From the NCBI GenBank assembly GCA_902625475.1, contig CACOBR010000008.1, positions 1 to 57,823 on the forward strand: DNA of 57,823 nucleotides, read 5' to 3'. The stretch's first letter is position 1. The number at the start of each line of letters is the position of its first letter. Below the pieces are notes generated by a model. That model had not been told where the DNA came from. It worked only from the letters and a program-made list of their open reading frames with translations, and did no database searches. Positions 28,181 through 38,438 of the stretch are shown here, one piece after another. This DNA is from an uncultured Alphaproteobacteria bacterium (GTDB taxonomy: Bacteria > Pseudomonadota > Alphaproteobacteria > Rhodobacterales > Rhodobacteraceae). A program made the translations under genes and the position numbers.

Positions 28181-30980
28181 TGATAAAGATACAATTATCA
28201 AAACAATAGAATTTAGTTTAGATGGTAAAATTGTTTCTGCTTCTAATCATGAAACTATTTGGCAAGTAGCTAAGAGGTTAAGTCTTGAGATACCCCATTT
28301 ATGTTGGAAAGATAGTCCTGGGTATCGGGCAGATGGAAATTGTAGAGCCTGTATGGTCGAAATAGAAGGTGAAAGGACCTTAGCTGCTTCATGTTTGAGA
28401 AAGCCCACTACAGGAATGAAAGTAGTTACTTCAGGAAAAAGAGTAAAAAAGAATAGAGAGTTAGTCTTTGAGCTTTTGAAATCTGACATGCCAAAGCGTG
28501 AAGAAAGTCCTGATCCAGATTCACACTTTTGGGAACAAACCAGCAAAGTTTTAGGTGAGAAAAGCTCTCGTTTTCCAAGTTCTCGGCCTGGTGCTTCTAA
28601 AGAAATTCCTGTTGATAGTATCTTTCACGACGACTCACATCCTTCTATTGCTGTAAATTTGGATGCATGTATATCTTGTGGTCTTTGTGAAAGAGCTTGT
28701 AAAGAAATACAAGTCAATGATGTTATTGGTATGGGAAATAGAGGTGAGTCCTCAAAACCTATTTTTGATTTAGAAGACCCTATGGGATTAAGCTCATGTG
28801 TTGCATGTGGTGAATGTGTACAGGCATGTCCAACTGGTGCCTTAATGGAAAAAAGTCTTTTAAATAAAGATTCTACTAAAAGAGAAATTTATCCTGATAA
28901 AGTTGTTGATAGTGTTTGTCCATTTTGTGGTGTTGGTTGTCAAACCTCTGTAAGCATAAAAGGAAATGACATTGTAAAAGTAGATGGGAGGCAGGGTCCT
29001 GCTAATCGTGGTAAACTCTGCGTAAAAGGTCGTTTTGGGATGGATTATGTTATGTCTCCAGAGAGGTTAACAAAACCTCTAATAAGACTGCAAAAAGCAA
29101 AAAAATACCCTGAAGCAAACTTGAGTTTCAATGATATACATAAAACATTTAGAGAAGCTACATGGGAGGAAGCCTTACATGTTGCTGCAGATGGATTTTT
29201 AAAGATTTTAAATAAACACGGTGGGGACTTTTTGTGTGGATTTGGTTCAGCTAAAGGAACAAATGAGGAAGCTTATTTATTCCAAAAATTTATAAGACAG
29301 GCTTTTGGAACAAATAATGTAGATCATTGTACCAGGTTATGCCATGCGTCCTCTGTTGCAGCTTTGATGGAAGGTATTGGTAGTGGTGCTGTATCAGCTC
29401 CATTTACTGCTGCTGATGATAGTGACTGTATAATGGTAATAGGTGCAAGACCTGAGCAAAATCATCCAGTGGCTGCTACCTATCTTAAACAAGCTGCTAA
29501 GCGTGGCGCTAAACTTTTAGTCTTTGACCCTAGAAAACAAAATTTGATGCGTCATGCCTCTCATCCAGTAGTTTTTAGGCCAGGTTGTGATGTTGCACTA
29601 CTTAATTCAATGATACATGTCATTATTGAAGAAAAACTCTATGATCAGCAATATATTCAGGCGAACGTTGAGGGATTTGAAGCTCTTGAAAAAAAAGTTA
29701 AGGACTTTTCACCTGAAGCAATGGAAGATATTTCCGGAGTTCCTGCCGATTACGTACGTGAGTTTTCTAGAATTTATGCTACTTCAGAAAATTCAATAAT
29801 TTTTTGGGGTATGGGTGTTTCTCAACATGTTCATGGTACAGACAATTCTAGGTGTTTGATTGCTTTGTCTTTGATAACGGGCCATGTAGGAAGACCTGGT
29901 ACAGGTTTACACCCATTAAGAGGCCAGAATAATGTACAGGGCGCATCTGATGCAGGTTTGATACCGATGGTGTATCCAAATTATCAATCAGTTGAAGATG
30001 TAGATATTAGAAACTTTTTTGAAGATAAATGGGGTCGCTCTTTGGATCCGACAAAGGGTCTTACAGTAGTGGAAATAATGAATCGTATTGTTAGCAGTCA
30101 AATGTTTGGAATGTACGTAATGGGAGAAAATCCTGCTATGTCTGACCCTGATCAAAATCATGCTCGATTAGCTTTATCAAAATTGCAACATTTAGTAGTT
30201 CAGGACATATTTTTTACTGAAACTGCTTGGTTTGCAGATGTTATTTTCCCGGCATCTGCTCAACCTGAAAAAGCAGGGACTTATACCAACTCCAATCGTC
30301 AAGTTCAGATTGGGTTCCCTGTAAGAAAAATACCTGGTGAAGCCAAACAAGACTGGAAATTAATAGTTGATTTGGCTAAGAGGTGTGGGCTCAATTGGGA
30401 TTACAAAAATGTTTCGGCTGTTTATGAAGAAATGGCTTCTACAATGTCTAGTTTAAATAATATATCCTGGCAAAGATTAGAAAAAGAGGGTGCGGTATGT
30501 TATCCAGTAGATGACGAAACAAGTTTTGGCAATGAAATATTATTCTCTGAAGGATTTCCAACATCAAATGGAAAAGCCAAGATTGTTCCTGCAGATTTAA
30601 TGCCACCAGATGAAAGACCTAATAAAAAATATCCTTTTATTTTAACTACTGGTCGATTATTAGAACATTGGCATACTGGTGCAATGACAAGAAGATCTTC
30701 TATGTTAGAAGCTCAAGAACCAACACCTACAGTATCCATGCATCCATATGATATCAGAAAGTTAGGTCTTAAAAGAGGAGAAAATGTTTTGGTAGAAACT
30801 CAAAGAGGAATAATAGAAATTCTTTTAAGAGAAGATAGGGATGTTAGTAAAGGTATGCTTTTCATACCTTTTTGTTTTACAGAGTCCCCTGCCAATAAGT
30901 TGACTAATCCTCACTTAGATCCTTATGGTAAAATTCCTGAATTCAAGTATGCAGCAGCTAGAGTTTATAAAGTTAATTAA
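28170..30980 (+). CDS. fdh1A: NAD-linked formate dehydrogenase alpha subunit
   Basis: Oxidises formate to CO2 at a molybdenum or tungsten bis-pterin site. Domains in order: an N-terminal [2Fe-2S] domain (Cys45, 58, 61, 75); two [4Fe-4S] ferredoxin motifs (CISCGLCERAC and CVACGECVQAC); CPFCGVGC at about 250; and the catalytic domain with the active-site Cys391 in LCHASSV. Cysteine, not selenocysteine, is used. The C-terminal molydopterin-binding domain includes TTGRLLEHWHTGAMT. Length is 936 aa. fdsC/fdhD-type and fdsD-type accessory genes are absent nearby. Whether Mo or W is used cannot be told from sequence. Confidence 0.94.
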   Translation: MALDDKDTIIKTIEFSLDGKIVSASNHETIWQVAKRLSLEIPHLCWKDSPGYRADGNCRACMVEIEGERTLAASCLRKPTTGMKVVTSGKRVKKNRELVFELLKSDMPKREESPDPDSHFWEQTSKVLGEKSSRFPSSRPGASKEIPVDSIFHDDSHPSIAVNLDACISCGLCERACKEIQVNDVIGMGNRGESSKPIFDLEDPMGLSSCVACGECVQACPTGALMEKSLLNKDSTKREIYPDKVVDSVCPFCGVGCQTSVSIKGNDIVKVDGRQGPANRGKLCVKGRFGMDYVMSPERLTKPLIRLQKAKKYPEANLSFNDIHKTFREATWEEALHVAADGFLKILNKHGGDFLCGFGSAKGTNEEAYLFQKFIRQAFGTNNVDHCTRLCHASSVAALMEGIGSGAVSAPFTAADDSDCIMVIGARPEQNHPVAATYLKQAAKRGAKLLVFDPRKQNLMRHASHPVVFRPGCDVALLNSMIHVIIEEKLYDQQYIQANVEGFEALEKKVKDFSPEAMEDISGVPADYVREFSRIYATSENSIIFWGMGVSQHVHGTDNSRCLIALSLITGHVGRPGTGLHPLRGQNNVQGASDAGLIPMVYPNYQSVEDVDIRNFFEDKWGRSLDPTKGLTVVEIMNRIVSSQMFGMYVMGENPAMSDPDQNHARLALSKLQHLVVQDIFFTETAWFADVIFPASAQPEKAGTYTNSNRQVQIGFPVRKIPGEAKQDWKLIVDLAKRCGLNWDYKNVSAVYEEMASTMSSLNNISWQRLEKEGAVCYPVDDETSFGNEILFSEGFPTSNGKAKIVPADLMPPDERPNKKYPFILTTGRLLEHWHTGAMTRRSSMLEAQEPTPTVSMHPYDIRKLGLKRGENVLVETQRGIIEILLREDRDVSKGMLFIPFCFTESPANKLTNPHLDPYGKIPEFKYAAARVYKVN

Positions 30981-30981
30981 C

Positions 30982-31956
30982 TTAATTTTCTCTATTAGAA
31001 AATCCTCTTTCTTTAAAAGGTGTAATCTCAAACTCTAGTTTATAGCATTTGGAAAAATGAGATGAAGAAGTAAAACCGGTAGCCATTGCAATCTGTAAAA
31101 CATTCATTTCTGTTTGTAATAATAAGTGTCTAGCCTTTTGAAGTCTTATTTTCATATAATAATTTTTAGGTGACAATTTAAAAAAACGCTGGAAAAGTCT
31201 TTCAAGTTGTCTCAAAGAGATACCCAAATTCAAAGCAATATCAGAGGGTTTCAAGGGTTCTTCTATATTTAACTCCATTATTTGAATAGCAGTTAATATC
31301 CTTGGATTTCTTACACCAACTCTATTGGGAATAAGTGGAAGCTGTTTATCAAATTCTGTTCTTATTGAATCATGTAGGACTTGATCAGCAATTTTTTTTG
31401 CAAAATTCACTCCATGATCTTGAGATATTATATTTAACATTAAATCAATTGAGGCTGTACCTCCTGCTGCAGAAAACCATTTTTTATCAATTGTATAAAT
31501 TGCATCAGAAATATTTAAATGTTCAAATTCTTCCTTTAAAGACTCTCTATTTTCCCAGTGAATAGTAGATGATATATCATTAATTAAACCAGCTTTAGCT
31601 AAAACATAAGTTCCAGTACAAATAGATCCTATATAAATTTTTTTTCGCGATTCTTTTCTAATCCAATTAAGTATTTTTTTTGTTGTATATTTCTTAATAT
31701 TTTGACCACCACAGAATATAACAAAATCATCAGTATCTATTTCAGAAATTGTACTATCAACCTTAAGAAAAAAACCTGATGAACACTTTACATTTTCACC
31801 AGTTTCAGACATCAGTTTCCAAGTGTATAGTTCTTTTTGTGCTTGTCTGTTAGCTAATCGCAATGGTTCTAGAGCGTTACTAAAAGCGATCAAAGAGAAA
31901 TCATTAATAAGTAGAAAAACAAAGTTTTTATATTTATATTTTTTTTGAATATTCAT
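30982..31956 (-). CDS. GlxA-family transcriptional regulator (DJ-1/PfpI plus AraC HTH)
   Basis: A 324-residue regulator. The N-terminal DJ-1/PfpI-like domain runs to about residue 190, with FCGGQNIKKY and SICTGTYVLAKAGLI at the nucleophile-elbow position. The C-terminal AraC DNA-binding domain has two helix-turn-helix units (PSDIALNLGISLRQLERLFQ and VLQIAMATGFTSSSHFSKCY). Named members (GbdR, CdhR, ArgR-type) control glycine betaine, carnitine and related catabolism. It converges on fdh1A with one base between, so it may sense a methylated amine that yields formate. That link is inference. Confidence 0.85.
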   Translation of the reverse strand: MNIQKKYKYKNFVFLLINDFSLIAFSNALEPLRLANRQAQKELYTWKLMSETGENVKCSSGFFLKVDSTISEIDTDDFVIFCGGQNIKKYTTKKILNWIRKESRKKIYIGSICTGTYVLAKAGLINDISSTIHWENRESLKEEFEHLNISDAIYTIDKKWFSAAGGTASIDLMLNIISQDHGVNFAKKIADQVLHDSIRTEFDKQLPLIPNRVGVRNPRILTAIQIMELNIEEPLKPSDIALNLGISLRQLERLFQRFFKLSPKNYYMKIRLQKARHLLLQTEMNVLQIAMATGFTSSSHFSKCYKLEFEITPFKERGFSNREN

Positions 31957-32112
31957 AATTGATTACTCAAGCTTCTTGCATAATTCATAAATAAGTGTTT
32001 AAAACAAAATCAATATTTTTGATATTCGATTGAAGAATTATTTTGGTCAACAACTAAATAGTTTAATTTGTAGAATATTGAATTTTGGTTTAAATATTTT
32101 TGGATTAACGCT

Positions 32113-33471
32113 ATGGATGAAGTTTGGGAAAAATCCTCTTGGAGAATTAAGAAAAAGCATCAAATGCCTGAATATGGAGATAAAGATCAGCTGAACAAAG
32201 TTATAAATTCACTTTGTGGCCTTCCTCCACTAGTATTTGCTGGTGAAGTAAGAAATTTAAAAAATGATTTAGCAAAGGTAGAATCTGGAAAGGCTTTTTT
32301 GTTGCAAGGTGGTGATTGCGCTGAAAGTTTTGAAGAGTTCTCAGCTGATTTAATTAGGGACACTTTTAAAGTATTATTGAAAATGGCTGTGGTTTTAACT
32401 TTTGGGGGTAAAAAACCTGTGGTTAAGATAGGTCGTATGGCCGGTCAGTTTGCAAAACCTAGGTCATCTGATTTTGAAATTGTTAATGGTCAAAAGCTAC
32501 CTTCATATAGAGGTGATATAATAAATGATATTTCTCCAACAGAAAAAGATAGAATACCTAATCCTGAAAGAATGTTGAAGGCTTACACTCAATCTTCCGC
32601 TTCTCTTAATCTACTTAGAGCTTTTAGCCAAGGTGGATTTGCTGATATAAGTAGAGTTCATTCTTGGGTTTTAGAAAGTACAAAAGGAGAGGATGGTTAT
32701 AAAAAATTCTTTGAATTAGCAACAAAAATCACAGATGCTTTAGAATTTATGAGTGCTGCTGGAGTAAATTCAAGTAATTCAGATTCTTTGAGTAAAGTTG
32801 ACTTTTATACCAGCCATGAAGCACTTTTACTTGAATATGAAGAAGCTCTATGTAGAGAAGACAGTACAACTGGTTTACCTGTAGCAGGGTCTGGTCATAT
32901 GATATGGATAGGAGATAGAACTAGGCAAGTTGACGGGGCTCATGTTGAATTTTGTAAAGGAGTTCAAAATCCAATTGGTCTTAAGTGTGGTCCATCACTA
33001 GATCCAGACGAATTAGTTCATCTTTGTCAAATTTTAAATCCGGAAAATGAACCTGGAAGGCTTACACTAATATCTCGTTTTGGATCTGATAAGATTACCG
33101 AACATCTCCCTAAAATAATAAAGGCAGTAAATAAAGCAAAATTAAGAACAGTATGGTGTTGTGATCCAATGCATGGGAATACTATCAAATCTTCAAATGG
33201 TTTCAAAACTAGGCCTTTTGCAAAAATATTAGATGAAGTAAAGTCATTTTTTAAAATTCATATGAATGAAGGAACATTTCCTGGAGGAGTGCACGTAGAA
33301 ATGACTGGAAAAGACGTTACAGAATGTACCGGTGGTATAAAACTTATAGATGATAATGACTTATCATCAAGATATCATACTGTCTGTGACCCAAGATTAA
33401 ATGCTAGTCAATCCTTAGAATTAGCATTTTTAATTGCTGAGGAATTGGAATCTTTTGTTAATAATTCTTGA
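32113..33471 (+). CDS. aroG: Class II 3-deoxy-7-phosphoheptulonate (DAHP) synthase
   Basis: First step of the shikimate pathway, joining PEP and erythrose 4-phosphate. The 452-residue protein is the class II (plant and mycobacterial) type: ESGKAFLLQGGDCAESF, KIGRMAGQFAKPRS, the WIGDRTRQVDGAHVEF region and WCCDPMHGNT with metal ligands. GGVHVEMTGKDVTEC follows near the C-terminus. The TGA stop is 2 bases before the ATG of serB, so the two are probably co-transcribed. Confidence 0.95.
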   Translation: MDEVWEKSSWRIKKKHQMPEYGDKDQLNKVINSLCGLPPLVFAGEVRNLKNDLAKVESGKAFLLQGGDCAESFEEFSADLIRDTFKVLLKMAVVLTFGGKKPVVKIGRMAGQFAKPRSSDFEIVNGQKLPSYRGDIINDISPTEKDRIPNPERMLKAYTQSSASLNLLRAFSQGGFADISRVHSWVLESTKGEDGYKKFFELATKITDALEFMSAAGVNSSNSDSLSKVDFYTSHEALLLEYEEALCREDSTTGLPVAGSGHMIWIGDRTRQVDGAHVEFCKGVQNPIGLKCGPSLDPDELVHLCQILNPENEPGRLTLISRFGSDKITEHLPKIIKAVNKAKLRTVWCCDPMHGNTIKSSNGFKTRPFAKILDEVKSFFKIHMNEGTFPGGVHVEMTGKDVTECTGGIKLIDDNDLSSRYHTVCDPRLNASQSLELAFLIAEELESFVNNS

Positions 33472-33473
33472 TA

Positions 33474-34340
33474 ATGAATGACTTAGTAGGAATTATTACA
33501 AAAGATAATTATCTAAGTGATGATATAATCAAAGATGTTCTATGTATTATTGGTGGATATAACCCTTTAAGGTTAGGTGATGCTGGGTGTCAATTCTCAC
33601 TAAAAGATGCCGTTAAAATTTCTAATTTGCAAAAAGTGAGATGTATGAAAGTTGATGTGAACATTGTTTCAAAAATAAATCAAGAAAAACAGTTGCTTAT
33701 AGCTGACATGGATAGCACATTGATCAATGAAGAATGCATTGATGAACTCGCAAAGTTCACAGGATTTTCAGATAAAGTATTCAAAATTACCAAAGCAGCT
33801 ATGAACGGAAAAATTCTATTTGTGAACTCTTTAATCAAAAGAACGCAGTTGTTTAAAGGAACAAATCTTGATACTTTGGAAGAATGTTTTAATACATGTA
33901 TTAGTATTTCTAAAGGAGCAAAAACTCTTATAAGTACAATGAACTCAAGAAACGCAAGAACGTATATTGTGTCTGGAGGGTATAAGTTTTTTGTAAATAA
34001 GGTTGCAAATTTACTCAAGGTTACTGATCATTTTTCCAATGATTTTGTTGCTAAAAATAGGGTTTTGTCAGGAAAACTAAAAAAACCTATAATTGATGAA
34101 ATTAAAAAATACAATTTAGTAAAGAGTATTTGTAAAAAACATAACCTGAGTGTAAAAAATGTTATATCAGTTGGGGATGGGGCTAATGATATAAAAATGT
34201 TGGAAACTACTGGTCATGGTGTTGCTTTTAAAAGTAAAAATATAGTAAAAAAGAATACAAATATACATATCGATTATTCGGACTTAACATCACTTTTATT
34301 TTTACAAGGTATAAATGAAAAACAGTTTGTTAAGAGATAG
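33474..34340 (+). CDS. serB: Phosphoserine phosphatase
   Basis: Last step of serine synthesis. This HAD-family enzyme has the nucleophile motif LIADMDSTLINEECIDELA (Asp78 and Asp80 with the chosen start), a YIVSGGYKFFV motif II and GDGANDIKML motif III. The N-terminal 70 residues are a short ACT-like region. I choose ATG at 33474 over TTG at 33468, which would overlap aroG. It lies 3 bases before gmk in a tight operon running through olsA. Confidence 0.94.
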   Translation: MNDLVGIITKDNYLSDDIIKDVLCIIGGYNPLRLGDAGCQFSLKDAVKISNLQKVRCMKVDVNIVSKINQEKQLLIADMDSTLINEECIDELAKFTGFSDKVFKITKAAMNGKILFVNSLIKRTQLFKGTNLDTLEECFNTCISISKGAKTLISTMNSRNARTYIVSGGYKFFVNKVANLLKVTDHFSNDFVAKNRVLSGKLKKPIIDEIKKYNLVKSICKKHNLSVKNVISVGDGANDIKMLETTGHGVAFKSKNIVKKNTNIHIDYSDLTSLLFLQGINEKQFVKR

Positions 34341-34343
34341 TTC

Positions 34344-35003
34344 ATGGTAAATCAACTTAAATTTAAAGGAATTTTAATTGTTATTTCCTCCCCATCTGGA
34401 GCAGGTAAAACCTCTTTAGCTAATTCAATTGTTGAAGAAAATGAAAATATTTCCTTTTCTACCTCTGTAACAACAAGACCGCCTAGAGACGGTGAAAAAA
34501 ATGGAAGAGAATATTATTTTGTAGAAAAAGATCAGTTTAATCTTATGATCAAAAATAAAAGATTTATTGAGTATGCAGAGGTTTTTGGAAATTATTATGG
34601 AACTCCTAAAAATCAAATTGAGAAATTGCTTAATGATGGAAAAGATATAATTTTTGATGTAGATTGGCAGGGTGGCACCAAAATAAGAAACTCTTACCTT
34701 TCTCCGCTTGTAGTTTCTATTTTTATTTTGCCACCAAGCATTAAAACTTTACATGAAAGATTATTAAACAGAAATAAAGATAATGATAAAACTGTTGAAT
34801 TAAGAATGAAAGAGTCTCGTTCTGAAATTAGCCATTGGTCTGAATATGAATATATTATGATAAATGATAATTTCGAAAAGGTTAAAAAAAATATAGTGAA
34901 AATAATTGAGATAGAAAAAATGAGAAGAAATAAGCAAATCTTTTTACCTGATTTTATATCAAAATTGAACAACGAATTTGAAGAATTTATAAGTAATTCT
35001 TAA
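34344..35003 (+). CDS. gmk: Guanylate kinase
   Basis: Phosphorylates GMP to GDP. The P-loop SSPSGAGKTS is at residues 15-24, with GMP-binding TRPPRDGEKNGREYYFV and the lid region REYYFV-EYAEVFGNYYGTP. The FDVDWQGG motif precedes the second half. Length (219 aa) is normal. It sits between serB and a gamma-carbonic-anhydrase-like gene with gaps of 3 and 4 bases. Confidence 0.96.
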   Translation: MVNQLKFKGILIVISSPSGAGKTSLANSIVEENENISFSTSVTTRPPRDGEKNGREYYFVEKDQFNLMIKNKRFIEYAEVFGNYYGTPKNQIEKLLNDGKDIIFDVDWQGGTKIRNSYLSPLVVSIFILPPSIKTLHERLLNRNKDNDKTVELRMKESRSEISHWSEYEYIMINDNFEKVKKNIVKIIEIEKMRRNKQIFLPDFISKLNNEFEEFISNS

Positions 35004-35007
35004 TATT

Positions 35008-35541
35008 ATGAGTATCTATGGTCTTAATAATTTTAAACCTAAGATAATTGATCCTAATAGTTCATGGGTTGCTCCTAACAGTTATATTATTGGAGATGTC
35101 GTTATTTATTCAGCTGTATCTATTTGGTTTGGTGCAGTAATAAGGGGTGATAATGAGAAGATTACCATTAAAAGTAAATGTAACATTCAAGAAAATTCAA
35201 TATTACATACTGACAAGGGTTACCCTTTGGATATAGGTAATGATTGTACAATTGGACATTCTTGTATACTGCATGGTTGTAAAATATCAAAAAACTCACT
35301 TATTGGAATGGGATCTATATTAATGAATGGTTCAAAAATAGGAGAAAATTGTATCATTGGTGCAGGATCTTTAATCTTGCAGGATCAAATAATTCCAGAT
35401 GGTACATTATCAATTGGCAGGCCAGCTAAAATAATTCGAAAACTCACGAAACTAGAAATTAACTCTATTCAAAACTCTGCAAATGGATATGTTGAAAAAA
35501 TTAAATTATACAAAAATAATTTTAAAAAAATTGTAATGTAA
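35008..35541 (+). CDS. Gamma-carbonic-anhydrase-like hexapeptide protein
   Basis: A 177-residue left-handed beta-helix protein with hexapeptide repeats. The three metal-site histidines can be seen in SILHTDKG and GHSCILHGC. It matches the YrdA/PaaY gamma-carbonic-anhydrase-like group. Many members have weak or no CO2 hydratase activity, so an active carbonic anhydrase serving the Calvin cycle is possible but unproven. It lies inside the gmk-olsB run with very short spacers. Confidence 0.87.
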   Translation: MSIYGLNNFKPKIIDPNSSWVAPNSYIIGDVVIYSAVSIWFGAVIRGDNEKITIKSKCNIQENSILHTDKGYPLDIGNDCTIGHSCILHGCKISKNSLIGMGSILMNGSKIGENCIIGAGSLILQDQIIPDGTLSIGRPAKIIRKLTKLEINSIQNSANGYVEKIKLYKNNFKKIVM

Positions 35542-35549
35542 AATTTAAT

Positions 35550-36320
35550 ATGAATTTATACCAGAAAAGATTTGAAATTAGGTTTACTAAAAATAAGGAC
35601 GAGCTTATTGAATCACAAAGATTAAGACATAAAATATTTGTAGATGAGATAGGTGCTTCTAATAAAAAAAAAACTAAATCTAGAATAGAAAAAGATAAAT
35701 TTGATGATTGTTATAAGCACTTAATAATAATTGATCATAAAGACCCCACTTTATATCCAAAAGGCAAGATAGTTGGGGTTACCAGAATAATGCTTAGTGA
35801 TGAAATCCATAAAGAAATAGGTTTTTATAGTTCTCAAGAATTTAATTTAAGCCCAATAATATCAACTAAAAAAAAATGTTTAGAAATAGGAAGAACTTGT
35901 ATTGATCCTAGTTATAGGAATACATTGATTTTACATTACTTGTGGATAGAAATTGGTGCTTTTTGTTCTAAAAATGATGTTGAATTATTATTCGGTGTTG
36001 CTTCTTTTAGAGGTAATAATGTTAACAAAATTTCAATGGCTTTAAGCTTTATTCATTACGAATACCTGGCACCATCGGAAATAAGACCAAAAGCTTTAAA
36101 AGATGGATTTATAGCAATGAATATAATTCAAAAAAATGCAATAAATAAATTAAATGCTTTGAAGCAAATGCCAAGTTTATTGAAGAGTTATTTTAGATTA
36201 GGCGCAAAAGTTGGGGAGGGTGCCTTTGTTGATAAAGAACTTAATACAATCGATATCCTTATTATTGTTGATGTTTTAAAAATGACTAAAAAATATAAAG
36301 TTTATTATGAAAAAAAATGA
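35550..36320 (+). CDS. olsB: Ornithine N-acyltransferase OlsB
   Basis: Transfers a 3-hydroxyacyl group from ACP to ornithine, the first step to phosphorus-free ornithine lipids. The 256-residue GNAT-like protein has SQRLRHKIFVDEIGA at the start, the LEIGRTCIDPSYR acetyltransferase motif near residue 112 and a GVASFRGNN region. It is followed by olsA with a 14-base overlap, the standard pair. The pairing raises confidence in both. Confidence 0.9.
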   Translation: MNLYQKRFEIRFTKNKDELIESQRLRHKIFVDEIGASNKKKTKSRIEKDKFDDCYKHLIIIDHKDPTLYPKGKIVGVTRIMLSDEIHKEIGFYSSQEFNLSPIISTKKKCLEIGRTCIDPSYRNTLILHYLWIEIGAFCSKNDVELLFGVASFRGNNVNKISMALSFIHYEYLAPSEIRPKALKDGFIAMNIIQKNAINKLNALKQMPSLLKSYFRLGAKVGEGAFVDKELNTIDILIIVDVLKMTKKYKVYYEKK

Positions 36321-37158
36321 AGAAAAATATACTTGGGATAAAGATAAAATTGAGTGTCATCCTACTATAAGTTTTTCAAAATTTGTAGTTGGTTTTTTTA
36401 GACTTATAGTTTTTTTACCTGTTACATTTTTTTTTGTTTTTATTTATCTTTTTTTCAAAGTTTTTTTTAAACCATTTAAATTATATAACCCCATTTTTTT
36501 TATTAGAAAATTGTGGTCTTTATTAATCCTTAGATTATTTGGGCTTAAACTCAAAGTTGTTGGAAAACAATCTACTAATTCTAAAATATTTGTGTGCAAC
36601 CATATTTCTTGGACAGATATTCTGGTAATACAAAGCGTTATAGATATTATATTTATAGCAAAGTCTGAAGTAAAAAAAATGCCTGGCTTAGGGTTCCTTG
36701 CAAGTATTGCAAATACAATTTTTATTGATAGAAACCCTCAAAAAATTTCAGAAGATTCTTATTTAATAAAAAAAATTATCAAAAAAGGAACATCTATTTG
36801 TTTTTTTCCTGAAGGGACAAGTACTGATGGACTAAGGGTGCTCAAATTTAAATCTGGATTTTTCCAATTATTATTTGATAAAAATTTAAATATTAAAAAT
36901 GGGTGTAGCATAGTTCAACCTCTTTCTATTTACTATAAAGTAAATAATAAAAAATTATCGAAAGATTTTTATGGTTGGTGGGGGAGCATGAGTATTATAT
37001 CGCATATCGTTAAAATTTTGTGTCTGTCATCTGGATCAGTAATTTTGAAGTTTCATAAACCTCTTGACAGTAAAGATTTTAATAACAGAAAAGAACTTAC
37101 AATTGCTGTAGAAAGTATAATTTCTGAAGATATTTCCGATCAAATATTAAATAATTAA
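36307..37158 (+). CDS. olsA: Lysophospholipid acyltransferase OlsA (PlsC family)
   Basis: Acylates lyso-ornithine lipid, or 1-acylglycerol phosphate. A strong membrane segment lies at residues 30-55. The PlsC signature NHISWTD (His99, Asp104) and the FPEGTSTDG block near 167 are both present. It overlaps olsB by 14 bases and the convergent eno by 4. Length is 283 aa. The OlsA role is preferred over a general PlsC because of olsB. Confidence 0.88.
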   Translation: MKKNEEKYTWDKDKIECHPTISFSKFVVGFFRLIVFLPVTFFFVFIYLFFKVFFKPFKLYNPIFFIRKLWSLLILRLFGLKLKVVGKQSTNSKIFVCNHISWTDILVIQSVIDIIFIAKSEVKKMPGLGFLASIANTIFIDRNPQKISEDSYLIKKIIKKGTSICFFPEGTSTDGLRVLKFKSGFFQLLFDKNLNIKNGCSIVQPLSIYYKVNNKKLSKDFYGWWGSMSIISHIVKILCLSSGSVILKFHKPLDSKDFNNRKELTIAVESIISEDISDQILNN

Positions 37159-38438
37159 TTTTTATATTTTATCAGATCATCTGACATATAGCAGTTTTTG
37201 CCTAGTTCTTCTTCTATTCTTATCAATTGATTATATTTTGCAATTCTATCTGTTCTACTCAAAGAGCCTGTTTTAATCTGTCCAACACAAGTAGCAACCG
37301 ATAAATCTGATATTGATACATCTTCTGTCTCCCCAGATCTATGAGAAAAAATTTGAAGAAAATTATTCTTTTGTGCCATTTTAATTACGTCAATTGTTTC
37401 TGATATAGTCCCAATTTGGTTATATTTAATTAGTATTGCATTTCCAGCTTTATCGGATATTCCTTTTTTCAATCTTTCTGGATTTGTAGCAAATAGATCA
37501 TCACCTACTAATTGACATTTTTTGCCAAGTTGTAACGTAATATCTTTCCACCCTTCCCAATCATCTTCAGACATACCGTCTTCAATTGAAATAATAGGGT
37601 AATTTTCTACTAATCTTTTTAAAAATAACACTTTTTCATTAGAGTTAATTATAATTTTTTCTCCAGACATATTGTAAACTCCTTGGGAGAAATATTCACT
37701 AGAAGCACAATCTAATGCCAAAAGAAAATCTTTCTCGGGTTTGTATCCCGATTTTTCAATAGCCATTAAAATTATATCAAGGGCTTTAATTGTATTTGTG
37801 AGTGGAGGAGCAAAACCACCTTCATCTCCAACTGCGGTAGAAAAGTTTTTATTATTCAAAATATTTTTAAGAGTATGAAAAACTTCACATCCCATTCTTA
37901 TGGCAGTGTACATATTTGTTGCTGAAACCGGAATTATCATAAATTCCTGTATGTCTAAATCATTATTAGCATGCATCCCACCGTTTAGGATATTCATCAT
38001 AGGCATTGGTAATTTATATTTTGTACTATCTGGATTAAGATTAAGATATAAAGGTCTTTTGTTGAAAACTGCACTAGCTTGGGCAACAGCTATTGAAACT
38101 CCTAAAATTGCATTTGCTCCCAAATTTGATTTGTTCGGCGTTCCATCAGTATCTATCATAAGTTGATCAATTGACTTTTGATCATTCACATTCTTTCCTA
38201 TTAATAACGAGTTTATTATTTTATTTACTGAATTTACAGCTTTAGTAACCCCTTTACCGTTAAACTTTTTTATATTTTTATCCCTTAATTCTAAAGCCTC
38301 ATGTTTTCCGGTAGAAGCACCAGAGGGAACTGACGCCCTACCAAAATCACTACTATCTAAGTATACATCAACTTCTAATGTTGGGTTCCCTCTACTATCA
38401 ATTATTTCTCTTGCTTTAATCTTTTTTATACTACTCAT
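37155..38438 (-). CDS. eno: Enolase
   Basis: Interconverts 2-phosphoglycerate and PEP. It has the N-terminal [13 protein letters not shown], catalytic loop [13 protein letters not shown], acid residues in [11 protein letters not shown], and the signature [16 protein letters not shown] followed by SHRSGETED. Length (427 aa) is standard. It overlaps mazG by 8 bases upstream and olsA by 4 bases at its end. In this cell it would link 3-phosphoglycerate from the Calvin cycle to PEP used by AroG. Confidence 0.97.
   Translation of the reverse strand: MSSIKKIKAREIIDSRGNPTLEVDVYLDSSDFGRASVPSGASTGKHEALELRDKNIKKFNGKGVTKAVNSVNKIINSLLIGKNVNDQKSIDQLMIDTDGTPNKSNLGANAILGVSIAVAQASAVFNKRPLYLNLNPDSTKYKLPMPMMNILNGGMHANNDLDIQEFMIIPVSATNMYTAIRMGCEVFHTLKNILNNKNFSTAVGDEGGFAPPLTNTIKALDIILMAIEKSGYKPEKDFLLALDCASSEYFSQGVYNMSGEKIIINSNEKVLFLKRLVENYPIISIEDGMSEDDWEGWKDITLQLGKKCQLVGDDLFATNPERLKKGISDKAGNAILIKYNQIGTISETIDVIKMAQKNNFLQIFSHRSGETEDVSISDLSVATCVGQIKTGSLSRTDRIAKYNQLIRIEEELGKNCYMSDDLIKYKN

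Noticed and set aside
29334-29351. Possible selenocysteine at the formate dehydrogenase active site
   Set aside because: The active-site codon is TGC (Cys391), with no in-frame TGA.
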